Of a stretch of DNA of 64,000 bases, positions 48,912 through 57,964 are shown in pieces; position 1 is the first letter of the stretch; each line of letters starts with the position of its first letter. The notes under the pieces are model-generated. The model did not search any database, was not told where the DNA came from, and saw only the letters and a list, made by a program, of their open reading frames with translations. Made by a program: the position numbers and the translations under genes. This DNA comes from Sporosarcina cyprini (lineage in GTDB: Bacteria; Bacillota; Bacilli; Bacillales_A; Planococcaceae), in contig NZ_JAKMHX010000023.1 of the NCBI RefSeq assembly GCF_022048975.1, positions 248,001 through 312,000 on the forward strand, given 5' to 3'.

Positions 48912-49449
48912 AGGCATTGTATTGACAATGCCTTAGACTGTAGACAAAGTCACTTTGAGATGAATAGAATTGCATAAACCAATCGGCAGTGAGCGCAACT
49001 TCGCTTTCCATGGGCTTGGCTTCAGCCTCCTCGTCACTCCGTTCCTGCGGGGTCTTCAGCTCAAGCTATTCCCATAGGAGTCTTCGTTGCGCTCCCTGCC
49101 TTTAATACAATTTCTTAATTGTTGAGTAAATACGTGAAGACTCTCTAAACTTCTTTTATACGAGGTCTATCATATTAATTATTAATAACAACTTACCTTG
49201 TTAGTAGAACATCCGTTGATTGGAGCGGAAGGCGTCGACTCCTGGGGGATCAGCGGGACAGGTGAGACCCCACAGGGAGCGCAGCGGACGGGGAGGCTCA
49301 CCGCCCGCCCCCCGGAAAGCGACGCCAGAAGCGTAAATCAACTTTACTAGGAATCTAAATGTAAGTAGCGGTTGTATATTATTTTTATACGCCACAACAA
49401 ATTAATATGCTTTTGTCTACGCTCTAAGGCATTGTATCGACAATACCTT
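48912..49449. mobile_element. MITE-like element with terminal inverted repeats
   Basis: The two ends are imperfect inverted repeats of about 38 bp: left AGGCATTGTATTGACAATGC onward to GTAGACAAAG (48912-48949); right, its complement, ends at about 49449. Roughly five in six positions agree. Each end is itself a hairpin, with AGGCATTGT and ACAATGCCT arms. Inside are two GC-rich blocks in opposite orientation (about 48990-49105 and 49203-49345), each with a CTTTCC...AGCCTCCTCGTC / GGGGTCT / AGGAGTC pattern like a repeat I recall from many Bacillales genomes. There is no transposase. No clear target duplication is seen. Confidence 0.65.
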
Positions 49450-49536
49450 TTTTACGTTCCAATCTACTTTTCAAAATATATCTTTCGCGTATACTAATAG
49501 GGAGAAATATTTGGAAAAGAGACTGGGGATAAGACG

Positions 49537-50622
49537 TTGAGAAAAAGAGTACTGCTAACTGTGTTTTCATTCTTGATGCTTAATGGATGTGGGCCTCTCG
49601 GAAAAGAGGAAACAGTTGAAGTGCCAGAGGATTTAGCGATGATCCAATGCAAACTGGATCCGCTGAATTTAAAGGAGAACGCAACACATATCACGGTCGG
49701 CATGGTAGGAGACATTTTATTGCACAATCCACTATATAAATACGAAGATTATGATCCGTCTTTTGCAGCCATTTCGGAGGAGCTCCACGGAATCGATTTT
49801 CTTCTGGCCAACCAGGAATCGCTGCCGGGCGGAAAAGAGTTCGGCTTGTCGGGCTATCCGCGTTTCAATAGCCCGAAACATATTATACGAGATTTAAAAG
49901 AGAACGGCGTCGATATGATCAATATGGCAAACAATCATACAATGGACTTAAACGAAAACGGGCTTCGAAAGGCAATTGAACATATGAAGGCGTATGGCAT
50001 GCCATATGTCGGTGCCTACGACTCGCAAGAAGATCGGGAGACCGAACGCATTGTAGAGGTAAATGGGATCCGAATCGGTGTCCTCGCCTATACGTTTGGA
50101 ACAAATGGGCTTCCCGTGCCGGCAGGAAAGGACTATATGGTTGGTTTAACCGACCGGGAGATGATGCAGAGCGATATCCAATCGATTCGAGGCAAGGTGG
50201 ATGTTGTCGTCGTATCGATCCATTGGGGAATGGAATATGTGCTGGAGCCCTCCAACTTCCAAGAGGACTTAGCTCGTTTTCTAGCCGATACAGGAGTTGA
50301 TATTATCTTCGGCCACCATCCACACGTCTTGCAGCGGTATGAAAAGGTGGGGAAGACGCACGTCTTTTATTCATTAGGAAACTTCTATTCTGCTCAGCAG
50401 TTTGATACGACGAATATCGGGGGGATCGGCAAGGTGAGCATCCGGAAGCTAGAGTTTGCAGGCCATGAGATGGTAACTGTAGGTGAAGCCCATCTGATCT
50501 CAACAGCCGTCATACGTAATGCACAGCGGCGTTACATCGTAGTCCCGCTCGAACAGGCTGGATCGCAGGCTTCCAAAAATGTGAAATGGGTAGAGGAACA
50601 TGTTGGACTGACTGCGGAGTAA
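49537..50622 (+). CDS. CapA-family lipoprotein
   Basis: This 361-residue protein belongs to the CapA/PgsA family of metallophosphatase-like proteins linked to poly-gamma-glutamate capsule. It has a lipoprotein signal (lipobox MLNGCGP), then VGMVGDILLH, DFLLANQESLPGG, NMANNHTMDL, VVVSIHWGMEY and IIFGHHPHVLQ, all family metal-site motifs, and FYSLGNFYSAQ. TTG 49537 lies 6 nt after GGGGAT. No capB or capC is nearby, so a role in capsule is not implied; such lone CapA proteins act in wall metabolism in other Bacillales or are uncharacterised. Confidence 0.9.
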   Translation: MRKRVLLTVFSFLMLNGCGPLGKEETVEVPEDLAMIQCKLDPLNLKENATHITVGMVGDILLHNPLYKYEDYDPSFAAISEELHGIDFLLANQESLPGGKEFGLSGYPRFNSPKHIIRDLKENGVDMINMANNHTMDLNENGLRKAIEHMKAYGMPYVGAYDSQEDRETERIVEVNGIRIGVLAYTFGTNGLPVPAGKDYMVGLTDREMMQSDIQSIRGKVDVVVVSIHWGMEYVLEPSNFQEDLARFLADTGVDIIFGHHPHVLQRYEKVGKTHVFYSLGNFYSAQQFDTTNIGGIGKVSIRKLEFAGHEMVTVGEAHLISTAVIRNAQRRYIVVPLEQAGSQASKNVKWVEEHVGLTAE

Positions 50623-50667
50623 GGAAAACGAGTGCTTTGAATGTATAAAGGGGAGGGGAGAAATGAA

Positions 50668-51153
50668 ATGGGCTTGGAAGGCATTGCATTTGAAATTAGA
50701 AATGGGTATGGCAAGCAGTTGTTTGAATTGCTGGAGGGAATAGCGAATTCTTTGTGGCATTGGTTTGTAGGGGCGGAAGAAGCGTATTTTGCAGAGAACG
50801 GTCATTATAGTGAGCCATTCTTTTTTGAAACGGATGTCACGATGGACGGAAAATCGTTTCTGTCACATATTTCGAAAGAAGACTACTATCTAATCTTTGC
50901 TGATCTCAAGGCATTTCCTACTGCCGAAAGTGTGGCACCGCTTTAGACTGAAAGGGAATTTAATGAGAGCTCCTGCATACTTGGCATTAACATCTACGAT
51001 TCGGCGAATGTGATCGTGTATTCACGTGAATCACGGATCATCCATGAAATGATAAAGCGGGTAGAATCGCTGGGATATGGCAGTAGCCGTTTCTTATCTC
51101 ATGATGACTTAGTGTACGCGATTTGGGGATGGAGAGAGAAGTATTTAAACTGA
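50668..51153 (+). pseudogene. DUF2691-like gene interrupted by in-frame TAG
   Basis: A good site GGGGAGGGGAG lies 7 nt before ATG 50668. The frame codes for a DUF2691-like protein: GIAFEIRNGYGKQLFELLEGI, WHWFVGAEEAYF, YYLIFADLKAFP, then a TAG at 50944-50946. The same frame continues for 68 more codons to TGA 51151, with CILGINIYDSANVIVYSRE, ESLGYGSSRF and DLVYAIWGWREKY, which reads as the normal C-terminal half of the family. The full product would be about 160 residues. One base change can explain the break; a truncated 92-residue product may still be made. Confidence 0.75.
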
Positions 51154-51169
51154 AGGGGAGGGCCTCTGT

Positions 51170-51290
51170 TTGTTCACAGCAGTATTTAATTTGGAATAGG
51201 AAGAGGTAGGATTTAAAGAGACAATTTCTATTTGGTTTTTTAAAAACGTTTCTGATGAACAGCTTCCTCCAGAATCGAAAAAGCGTCCTG
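51170..51290 (+). pseudogene. Possible second gene remnant
   Basis: TTG 51170 lies 7 nt after AAGGGGAGGG and starts MFTAVFNLE, then TAG at 51197, after which the same frame continues with EEVGFKETISIWFFKNVSDE and QLPPESKK. The composition looks protein-like, but no family is recognised. It runs into the terminator at 51279. It may be the decayed start of a lost gene; it could also be chance. Confidence 0.3.
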
Positions 51291-51312
51291 CCTTTTTGGG
51301 CAGAACGCTTTT
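51279..51312. terminator. Bidirectional terminator
   Basis: AAAAGCGT and CTGCC pair with GGCAG and ACGCTTTT around a T-rich loop. It lies 16 nt past the stop of the minus-strand SLH-UshA gene and also closes the DUF2691 side. Confidence 0.85.
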
Positions 51313-51327
51313 CATAATTCTAATGAA

Positions 51328-53499
51328 TTATTTAGCTTCTTCGTCTTTTACTTTAAGAGTGTAAATAAAATTAGAAACGATTTTTGCTGCTTGTTGACGT
51401 GTTGTAAATTGTTCAGGCATAAATTTACCTTCGTAACCGGAAGCGATTCCTAGCTCATGTAGCATGGAAATAGCATTAACAGCTTCCGCAGAGTACTTTC
51501 CAAAATCGGAGTAAGGTGCTTTTGCAGTTGCTGCATACTTTGTTCCAGTAGATTTCTCATAAGCACGGTCAAGAATTAAGGCAAACTGTGCACGCGTCAC
51601 GTTTTGGTTTGGATGGAATTTACCGTCCTCACCCTTAATAATGCCAGCTTCATAGGCAGCAGCGATATCTGCTTTTAGATTATCAGAAACACCATTTAAA
51701 TCTTTGAATGGTGCAGCCGCAACGCCTTCAGTTTTAAGGTCTAGAGCTTTCACGATCCAAGATACCATTTCTGCACGAGTAATTTTTTGACCAGGTTTGA
51801 ATTTATTATCCTTCTCGAGAATATCTCTGTAGTAAAGGTCGGAAACATAAGGATATGCCCAGCTATTTAAGGAAAGATCTTTGTAAGGAACAGTTGCGAT
51901 AATGCGACCTTCAAGGCCATTCGTAACGGTACCAAGTCCTTGTAGATGATTTGCAAGGTTTTCCCAATCGCTAAATCCTGGTTCGCTTGCACGTCCTTCT
52001 TCGTAAGCTTTTCCTAATGCCTCAAAACCATCTCCACCGCGTGCTGTAAATACATTCGTCGCGGCTTTATACATTTTATTGTCTTCTACTTCTTTACCAT
52101 CAATCTTCAATGAAACAATTCGTTTTCCAGGTTCAGCTGTACCATCAAAAACAACTTCCATACCAGCTACGTGTAAGAATCCACCGTTTTCTTTTGGATA
52201 TTCTTTTACGGAGTGTTCGAATGTCTCTTTCAATTCCGCACCGCTTAGCTCGATAATTGCAAGGTTGTTACCAAATGGTAGTACTGTAAGTACTTCACCG
52301 TATGTGATAGGACCTGTCTTAATAGAAGCTCGGATGCCGCCACCATTTTGGAAAGCGATTGCCACGTTAGGATCGATTTCTTTTGCCTTTTCAAGCATTC
52401 CGTCAGTAATAATATTACCTAGGTTTGTTTCACCAGCACGTACACCACCAAGTCCACGGAGTCCACTTAAGAAGACATCAGCAGTTCCTCCAGTAGGTTT
52501 GGCCATAGTATCATTTACTTGTTTAGTATAAGGAGCAAGCATTTTTTCAGCTTCAGGATCTTTAGCTCCTTCCTTATCAACTGTATGAAGAACACCTTTG
52601 TAATCTTTGATAACGCCATTCTCATCAAATGTTACATCTAATTGTCCAAGGAATTTGTGGTACTCATTAGTTTGAACAATAATAACAGGTTCTTTATCTT
52701 TATTTACTACGTAAGGTTCTTCTAGTTTTGAGTGAGTATGACCACCAACAATAATGTCAATACCAGGAACTTGTTTTGCAAGCTCTTGATCATTATCAAT
52801 TGCAGGATTGTCATCGAAGCCAATATGTGTGACTGCAATAATTTTATTAATGCCCATTTCTTCGAATGCTGCTACTGCAGCTTTTGCTTCAGTAATATAA
52901 TTTGTAAACTTAATTGCTTCAGGACTGGAAATGTCGGCAGTTTCTTCAGTTGTCAGACCGAAAATACCAACTTTCTCTCCGTTAATTTCTTTGACAATTC
53001 CATTATAGATTTTGCCGTCTTCAGGCTCTGCCACTACTTTGCGTTCTTGTAAGCCATCAAAATTCTTATCTTCTGTGAAGTCAACATTCGCAGAGACAAT
53101 AGGGAATTTTGCACCTTTGATAAAGTCCGCAAGCGGCTTATGACCATCTGGACCTGTGCCTAAATCAAATTCATGGTTGCCAAATGTCATTGCATCATAG
53201 CCTAGATAATTCATAAAAGCCAAGTCGGCTTGACCGATGAACTCATTGAAGTAAAGAGTTCCGGAGAACACATCACCAGCATGTAGCAGTACATTATTCG
53301 GATGTTCAGCTTGCTTATCCTTCAATAATGCTGCGAATTGAGCGATATTCTCCAAGTGTGCATGTGAATCATTGTTGTGGAACACTGTCATTGAAAAGTC
53401 TTTCGACGCTTCCTCGGCTGAAACGGCTGCAGGAGTAACGCCTGCGATACTGAATAGCAAAATGGAAGCCGCCGCCCCCTTAAAATACTTTTTCGACAT
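51328..53499 (-). CDS. SLH-anchored 5'-nucleotidase (UshA-like)
   Basis: This 723-residue surface enzyme has a signal peptide (to about residue 28), a metallophosphatase domain (MTVFHNNDSHAHLENI, LLHAGDVFSGTLYF, TFGNHEFDLG, DIIVGGHTHSKL), a 5'-nucleotidase C-terminal domain (IAFQNGGGIRASI near residue 385) and three SLH repeats at the C-terminus (about 535-715). It should dephosphorylate nucleotides, or split NAD or UDP-sugars, outside the cell. Together with the CpdB-like enzyme this gives two SLH nucleotidases with opposite domain orders. ATG 53499 follows GAGGATGG. A cre-like TGAAAACGTAGTCA lies 71 bp upstream. Confidence 0.92.
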   Translation of the reverse strand: MSKKYFKGAAASILLFSIAGVTPAAVSAEEASKDFSMTVFHNNDSHAHLENIAQFAALLKDKQAEHPNNVLLHAGDVFSGTLYFNEFIGQADLAFMNYLGYDAMTFGNHEFDLGTGPDGHKPLADFIKGAKFPIVSANVDFTEDKNFDGLQERKVVAEPEDGKIYNGIVKEINGEKVGIFGLTTEETADISSPEAIKFTNYITEAKAAVAAFEEMGINKIIAVTHIGFDDNPAIDNDQELAKQVPGIDIIVGGHTHSKLEEPYVVNKDKEPVIIVQTNEYHKFLGQLDVTFDENGVIKDYKGVLHTVDKEGAKDPEAEKMLAPYTKQVNDTMAKPTGGTADVFLSGLRGLGGVRAGETNLGNIITDGMLEKAKEIDPNVAIAFQNGGGIRASIKTGPITYGEVLTVLPFGNNLAIIELSGAELKETFEHSVKEYPKENGGFLHVAGMEVVFDGTAEPGKRIVSLKIDGKEVEDNKMYKAATNVFTARGGDGFEALGKAYEEGRASEPGFSDWENLANHLQGLGTVTNGLEGRIIATVPYKDLSLNSWAYPYVSDLYYRDILEKDNKFKPGQKITRAEMVSWIVKALDLKTEGVAAAPFKDLNGVSDNLKADIAAAYEAGIIKGEDGKFHPNQNVTRAQFALILDRAYEKSTGTKYAATAKAPYSDFGKYSAEAVNAISMLHELGIASGYEGKFMPEQFTTRQQAAKIVSNFIYTLKVKDEEAK

Positions 53500-53569
53500 A
53501 ATACACCATCCTCATTTTGTAATAGTAGTTGTCCATCATTCTTTTATACTAGTGAAAGATAAATAATGA

Positions 53570-53583
53570 TGAAAACGTAGTCA
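53570..53583. promoter_or_regulatory. Possible cre site upstream of SLH-UshA
   Basis: TGAAAACGTAGTCA fits the CcpA consensus TGWAANCGNTNWCA with one mismatch. It lies 71 bp before the start codon of the minus-strand gene. Weak on its own. Confidence 0.3.
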
Positions 53584-53645
53584 TTTCCAGTTTAGCATTA
53601 TACCTACAAGAGGACAAATTAATTTTTCGTAAACGCTGGGCAAAT

Positions 53646-53678
53646 GAAAAAGCCGGAAAGGAATAATCCTTTCCGGCT
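53646..53678 (-). terminator. Rho-independent terminator
   Basis: AGCCGGAAAGGA pairs perfectly with TCCTTTCCGGCT around ATAA; on the minus strand TTTTT follows. It ends the SLH-amidase gene. Confidence 0.93.
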
Positions 53679-53683
53679 AGAAA

Positions 53684-55396
53684 TTATTGGGCGGAGTAAT
53701 ACTGAAGTAATCCTTGGTAGATGGCTTCTGCATAAAGTTCCGCGTATTGGTCGCTTGTTAGTTTCTTGAAATCTTCAGGATTTGATAAGAATCCTAATTC
53801 TACTAATACAGCGGCTACATTGTTGTTGCGAATAACATAGAATCGTTGATCACGCACACCGCGGTCTGCCATATCTGCCTTTTTGATGATGTTGTCATGA
53901 ATCTTTTTCGCAAGGGCTTTACTTTCTGCAGCATTTGGATTGGTAGAAGAATCGTAATAGACCTCTGTTCCTTTTGCTGAAGTGGAGCCAGCTGAGTTGA
54001 CGTGTATTGAGACAAATGCTTCCGCGTAATGTTTCTTTGCAAAATCAGTACGGTCTTGCAGGGAAGGGAACGTATCACCGGAACGTGTCATTAGCACGCT
54101 AGCTCCGGCTTTCTTCAATTTCGCTTCCACTCGCTTCGCTACATTTAAAGTAATCTCTTTTTCTTTAGCAGTACTTTTTGTTGTGCCGGGATCCTTGCCG
54201 CCGTGTCCAGCATCAATGACAATAATCCGATCTTTTAATGGATTGCCTGATTGGTTGATCAGTTTCAAATAGTTTTTATGGACATAACCTGGTCCGTTGT
54301 TTGTGTTAACTTTAGCCCAGTAGCCAGAGATTGATAGAATTTCAACTTTCTCGCCGAGTTTGAATTTACCGATGACTTCTGAAGTCGAGTTGGCTGATTT
54401 ACGTACGTTTAAGCTGCCAGTCGTTACTTTGCCGATCAGGCCGCTTGTCCCAACGGATGGTTCGCTTTCATCTTCTTCCGGAAGGGAAGGTTCTGTCACA
54501 TCTGGAGGAGTTTCACCAGGTTCTTCTGTTGCTACATCATCACCTGGTTTTTCTACGCCTACATCGACGGTATAACTCTTATTGATATATCCGTTTTTCC
54601 CGTCAATCAGGATGAGAAGCCAATCGCCAGTCTGGCCAAGCACTTCGACAATCTCTCCATCTTTCAGCTTCCCGACGACATCGCCAGTCAATGCCGGGTG
54701 GCTTCGGACGTTTAGGTTGATACCGCCTGTTACGACTTTAGCAAAATACGTTCTGGACGTCTGTTCTGGCGGTTTTACCTGCAACGCAAACTTGTCATCC
54801 AACGCGCGTGCGACAAAAAGTGCAAACTGAGAACGCGTCAGCAGATCGTTCGGTAAAAACTTTCCTGCGTCTCCTTGCGTGACACCTGCATAATAAAGAC
54901 CGTTAATCTTTTCTGCGTAAGGATGGTTTTTCATATCCGTGAGCATAAGTGGATGATCCACTGTAATCTTTTGCGATAAATTGAATGCGACAGAAAGGGC
55001 ATAACCCATTTCCTCTCGCTTAATCTTTTCGTTAGGATTGAACTTCCCGTCCTTGTCGACTTTAAAGTAACCAAGTTGAACCGCGCGGCTTGCAAATTCA
55101 TACTGCTCTGTGCCTGGTTTCAAGTCCTTGAAAGTAATAGAAGGGGTAGGCATGTCCTTTTTCTTGGAAGCGATTACCAACATTTTGGCAGCTTGCGCGC
55201 GTGTCAGATTGTCTCCGGGATTGAATTTGGAAACTTTATTGACAACTCCGAGATCAGCTATGTAATGTACTGCCTCAAAATATTCCTTGTCTGGAGATAC
55301 GTCAGAGAATTTGAATTGTGCCGAGGAATGTCCTGGGACGATGGAAACAAGAGCGAAAAACAACAAAGCGACAGTGGCCCATTTAATCGTTTTCAT
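53684..55396 (-). CDS. SLH-anchored N-acetylmuramoyl-L-alanine amidase
   Basis: This 570-residue wall hydrolase has a signal peptide (to about 27), three SLH repeats (about 28-215), two SH3b domains (GINLNVRSHPALTGDVVGK and GSLNVRKSANSTSEVIGK) split by an acidic Pro/Glu linker, and an Amidase_3 catalytic domain with the zinc motifs IVIDAGHGGKDPGT, SIHVNSAGS and VLVELGFLSN. It cuts the bond between muramic acid and L-alanine. ATG 55396 lies 6 nt after GGGAGGAC; the frame stays open for 46 more codons upstream without a site or signal sequence. Closest in layout to the CwlB/LytC-type enzymes. Confidence 0.93.
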   Translation of the reverse strand: MKTIKWATVALLFFALVSIVPGHSSAQFKFSDVSPDKEYFEAVHYIADLGVVNKVSKFNPGDNLTRAQAAKMLVIASKKKDMPTPSITFKDLKPGTEQYEFASRAVQLGYFKVDKDGKFNPNEKIKREEMGYALSVAFNLSQKITVDHPLMLTDMKNHPYAEKINGLYYAGVTQGDAGKFLPNDLLTRSQFALFVARALDDKFALQVKPPEQTSRTYFAKVVTGGINLNVRSHPALTGDVVGKLKDGEIVEVLGQTGDWLLILIDGKNGYINKSYTVDVGVEKPGDDVATEEPGETPPDVTEPSLPEEDESEPSVGTSGLIGKVTTGSLNVRKSANSTSEVIGKFKLGEKVEILSISGYWAKVNTNNGPGYVHKNYLKLINQSGNPLKDRIIVIDAGHGGKDPGTTKSTAKEKEITLNVAKRVEAKLKKAGASVLMTRSGDTFPSLQDRTDFAKKHYAEAFVSIHVNSAGSTSAKGTEVYYDSSTNPNAAESKALAKKIHDNIIKKADMADRGVRDQRFYVIRNNNVAAVLVELGFLSNPEDFKKLTSDQYAELYAEAIYQGLLQYYSAQ

Positions 55397-55498
55397 GGTG
55401 TCCTCCCTATTTTTTACTATTGGTGTAGGTTTAGTGTAACAGTGTAGATTCATTAAATCTAGAGTAATTTCGATAGATTTATATAGTTTTCTACATAA

Positions 55499-55531
55499 AA
55501 CCGGGTGTCCCCAAAAACGGAACACCCGGTT
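55499..55531 (-). terminator. Rho-independent terminator
   Basis: AACCGGGTGT pairs with ACACCCGGTT around a 13-nt loop, with TTTT on the minus strand. It ends the NlpC/P60 gene. Confidence 0.88.
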
Positions 55532-55540
55532 CAATATTCA

Positions 55541-56434
55541 TTATTGGTTAAGACGGTCGACGATCTTGTTGAATTGCTTTTCAGTCAGCTTGTCATTCAA
55601 TCCAAAAGAACCGTCTTCATAGCCACTTGCGATATGATTATATGCTAGTGTGCTAATATATTCAGTTGCCCAATGATCCGCAGGGACGTCTGAGAATGTC
55701 TGTTGTGATGTGCCTTCCAGATGGAATGCTTCGACAACGATTTTCGCTAGCTGCGCTCGTGTCAATGAACCGTCTGGATTAAACTTGCCGTCGTTACCTG
55801 AAAAGATGCCGGCATTTGTGACAGCCATGATGGCATCATAATGTGGGTGGTTGGCAGGTACATCGGAGAAAGACGTTTGGTGAGACAGGTCTTCTAAACC
55901 GAGTACTTTATAAAGTGTTTCTGCCACTTCTGACCGTGTTACATATTTCGGTAAGGTTGCTGATTCATCAAATGCGACTGTCTTCTGGTCGAATTTAGCT
56001 ACCCGCTTGGCGCCTAAGTAACGGCTGCCCCAGTAAGCCGGGTCGTTGACTGATGAAATCATGACGCCTTTGCTTGTAGATGCATGGATGAACCGGCTGG
56101 AGCCGATATAAATTCCGACATGCGATACACCTTTGCCTGTCGTGTTGAAGAACACAAGGTCTCCTGTTGTAAGATCGTTTTTCTTAACAGATGTTCCCAT
56201 AGCATACTGTTCGCCTGTCGATCTTGGAATTGAAAGTCCTTCTTTTTTAAATACATATTGCGTATATCCTGAGCAGTCGAATCCGGATGTGGTTGTCCCA
56301 CCGTATGAATACGGTGTGCCGATATAGTTCTTCGCTGTACTAACGAGCGCTGTCGGTGAATTCGCTGAGGCCATGGCTGGAATTGACGTTGCGATTAAAA
56401 CTGACCCAAACAAAGCTACAATAAGTCTTTTCAT
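55541..56434 (-). CDS. SLH-anchored NlpC/P60 endopeptidase
   Basis: This 297-residue enzyme has a signal peptide (to about residue 24), an NlpC/P60 domain with the catalytic Cys in SGFDCSGYTQYVF near 53, His in VSHVGIYIG near 106 and a second His in FIHAST, then a partial and two complete SLH repeats (about 165-297). It should cut between D-Glu and the diamino acid of the stem peptide. ATG 56434 is chosen because MKRLIVALFGSV begins a clear signal peptide; a GTG nine codons upstream overlaps the likely ribosome site. The IseA-like lipoprotein at 11904-12434 may be an inhibitor of this enzyme type. Confidence 0.92.
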   Translation of the reverse strand: MKRLIVALFGSVLIATSIPAMASANSPTALVSTAKNYIGTPYSYGGTTTSGFDCSGYTQYVFKKEGLSIPRSTGEQYAMGTSVKKNDLTTGDLVFFNTTGKGVSHVGIYIGSSRFIHASTSKGVMISSVNDPAYWGSRYLGAKRVAKFDQKTVAFDESATLPKYVTRSEVAETLYKVLGLEDLSHQTSFSDVPANHPHYDAIMAVTNAGIFSGNDGKFNPDGSLTRAQLAKIVVEAFHLEGTSQQTFSDVPADHWATEYISTLAYNHIASGYEDGSFGLNDKLTEKQFNKIVDRLNQ

Positions 56435-56860
56435 TATGGTTCCCAAATTCCCCTTCCGCACGTTTTATACAGTGTGCTTTTATCTGAAACCAATATTAGC
56501 ATAGCTAAACCTTCATTTCGGTTACAGTTACATTACAATAACGTTACAAAAGCCTAGTAATCTTAAAAACGGCTTCACTGCGCAGTTTTCAAGAGTTTTG
56601 GAACTTTTTCAACCGGTATTTCGTTCCCTTGTGTAATAGATTTTCACTAGTAATCTAGATCTTTAGACGATTGAAAGTAAGTTCCAACGGACTAGATAAA
56701 AGGCTCGGACGGTTTATTACAGACATGTTACATATGAACTTTATCTCATGAAAACCGACCTAGCCTACTGGGAATTCCTCTCGTATTCGTTGCGGCATGC
56801 ACTTATGCTATAATCGTTCAATGGAAGTGAAGGCAGAATAAGTAGATGGGAAGAGAATAG
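56435..56860. promoter_or_regulatory. Divergent promoter region with extended -10 for GT4
   Basis: About 425 bp between divergent genes. The clear element is TGCTATAAT (56806-56814), an extended -10 with a poor -35 (TTCGTT, 17-bp spacer), 46 bp before the GT4 start. TCATGAAAAC at about 56746 equals half of the csaB palindrome. The left half is AT-rich without a recognised feature. Confidence 0.55.
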
Positions 56861-57964
56861 ATGCAAAAAATAGCGGTTTTCAGCAATATGTATCCTTCCG
56901 GACAGCATCCGACGTTTGGGATATTTGTTAAAAATCAAGTAGAATTACTGCGTTCCCAGGGGCTCGATGTTGATGTGATTGCAATCGACGACCCGGCGAA
57001 AGGGAAAGGGGCAGCTGCAAAGAAATATGGGACTTGGCTGCTTCGTTCGTTTGTTTATATGTTAAAAAATAGAAAGCGTATCTCTTTAACACATAGCCAT
57101 TATGCATTCCCGACAGGGCTCATTTCATTAATGGGAAAACGGATTTGGAAGCTGCCGTATGTCATTACGGTTCATGGTGGCGATATTGACAAGATGGCCG
57201 CGAAAGGCGGAAAGATCGCCTCCATGACAGCCTCCATCCTTCAAAATGCAGAGGCTGTCATCGTGGTAGGAGAAAGACTGAAGCAAGATGTAATCCAAAC
57301 GTTCGGCGTCCAGGAACAACGGGTTCATGTGATGAGCATGGGAGTGGACACTACAGTGTTCAAACCTTACCCGAAAGAGGAAACGAGGATGGAATTGGAC
57401 ATACCGGCACAGGAAAAAGTGGTCTTATATGTTGGGAATTTGATTGAAGCAAAAGGCCTGCTGGAGCTGGTTGAAGCGTTTAAACTTGTCAAACAAGATA
57501 ATCCTGATGCATCACTCTATTTAATCGGGTCATCGAAGGACGAAGGGTTTATGGAAAAGCTGGCGAAGCATGTGCTGGAACATGGCGTCAAAGTCGTTCA
57601 ACAAATGCCGAAACCTCAAAAAGAAATCGCACGGTGGATGGCCGCTTCGGATGTATTTGTCCTTCCTTCTCACCATGAAGGCTTTGGACTAGTCGTACTG
57701 GAAGCGATGGCAACCCGAACGAAGGTCGTCGGCACAGATGTGGGCGGTCTCTCGTATTTGCTTGCTGATCAGGCCGGGATTGCAGTAGAACCGAAAAATG
57801 CTGATTCGCTGGCGGACGGCATACGCAAGGCATTGAATGGCGAGTCGGTATTGAATCGAGAGATGATTCAACTAAAAGTGGAATCAAACTCGTTTGAATC
57901 GATCAGTAAACGACTTTTGTCAATCTACCGCTCTATAGAGGAAAAGGCAGGTCTGGGCGAATGA
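56861..57964 (+). CDS. Glycosyltransferase family 4
   Basis: This 367-residue GT-B fold enzyme has an N-terminal acceptor domain starting AVFSNMYPSGQHPTFGIFV, the VITVHGGDI turn, and a donor domain with VLYVGNLIEAKGLLELVEAF and the E-x7-E motif in HHEGFGLVVLEAMAT. The sugar donor cannot be told. It overlaps the flippase gene by ATGA, so the two probably act in one polysaccharide pathway, plausibly the wall polymer used by the SLH proteins. ATG 56861 follows GGGAAGAG. Confidence 0.9.
   Translation: MQKIAVFSNMYPSGQHPTFGIFVKNQVELLRSQGLDVDVIAIDDPAKGKGAAAKKYGTWLLRSFVYMLKNRKRISLTHSHYAFPTGLISLMGKRIWKLPYVITVHGGDIDKMAAKGGKIASMTASILQNAEAVIVVGERLKQDVIQTFGVQEQRVHVMSMGVDTTVFKPYPKEETRMELDIPAQEKVVLYVGNLIEAKGLLELVEAFKLVKQDNPDASLYLIGSSKDEGFMEKLAKHVLEHGVKVVQQMPKPQKEIARWMAASDVFVLPSHHEGFGLVVLEAMATRTKVVGTDVGGLSYLLADQAGIAVEPKNADSLADGIRKALNGESVLNREMIQLKVESNSFESISKRLLSIYRSIEEKAGLGE

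Noticed and set aside
48990-49345. Decayed insertion sequence with transposase
   Set aside because: No frame in this stretch has transposase-like sequence; the element is too short and GC-rich blocks look like repeat modules.
50944-50946. TAG as a recoded pyrrolysine or other suppressed codon
   Set aside because: No support from the group's biology and no pyl genes in view; nonsense mutation is simpler.
53684-55534. Amidase starting at 55534
   Set aside because: The extra 46 residues have no signal peptide and lie upstream of a good ribosome site and a clear signal-peptide start at 55396.
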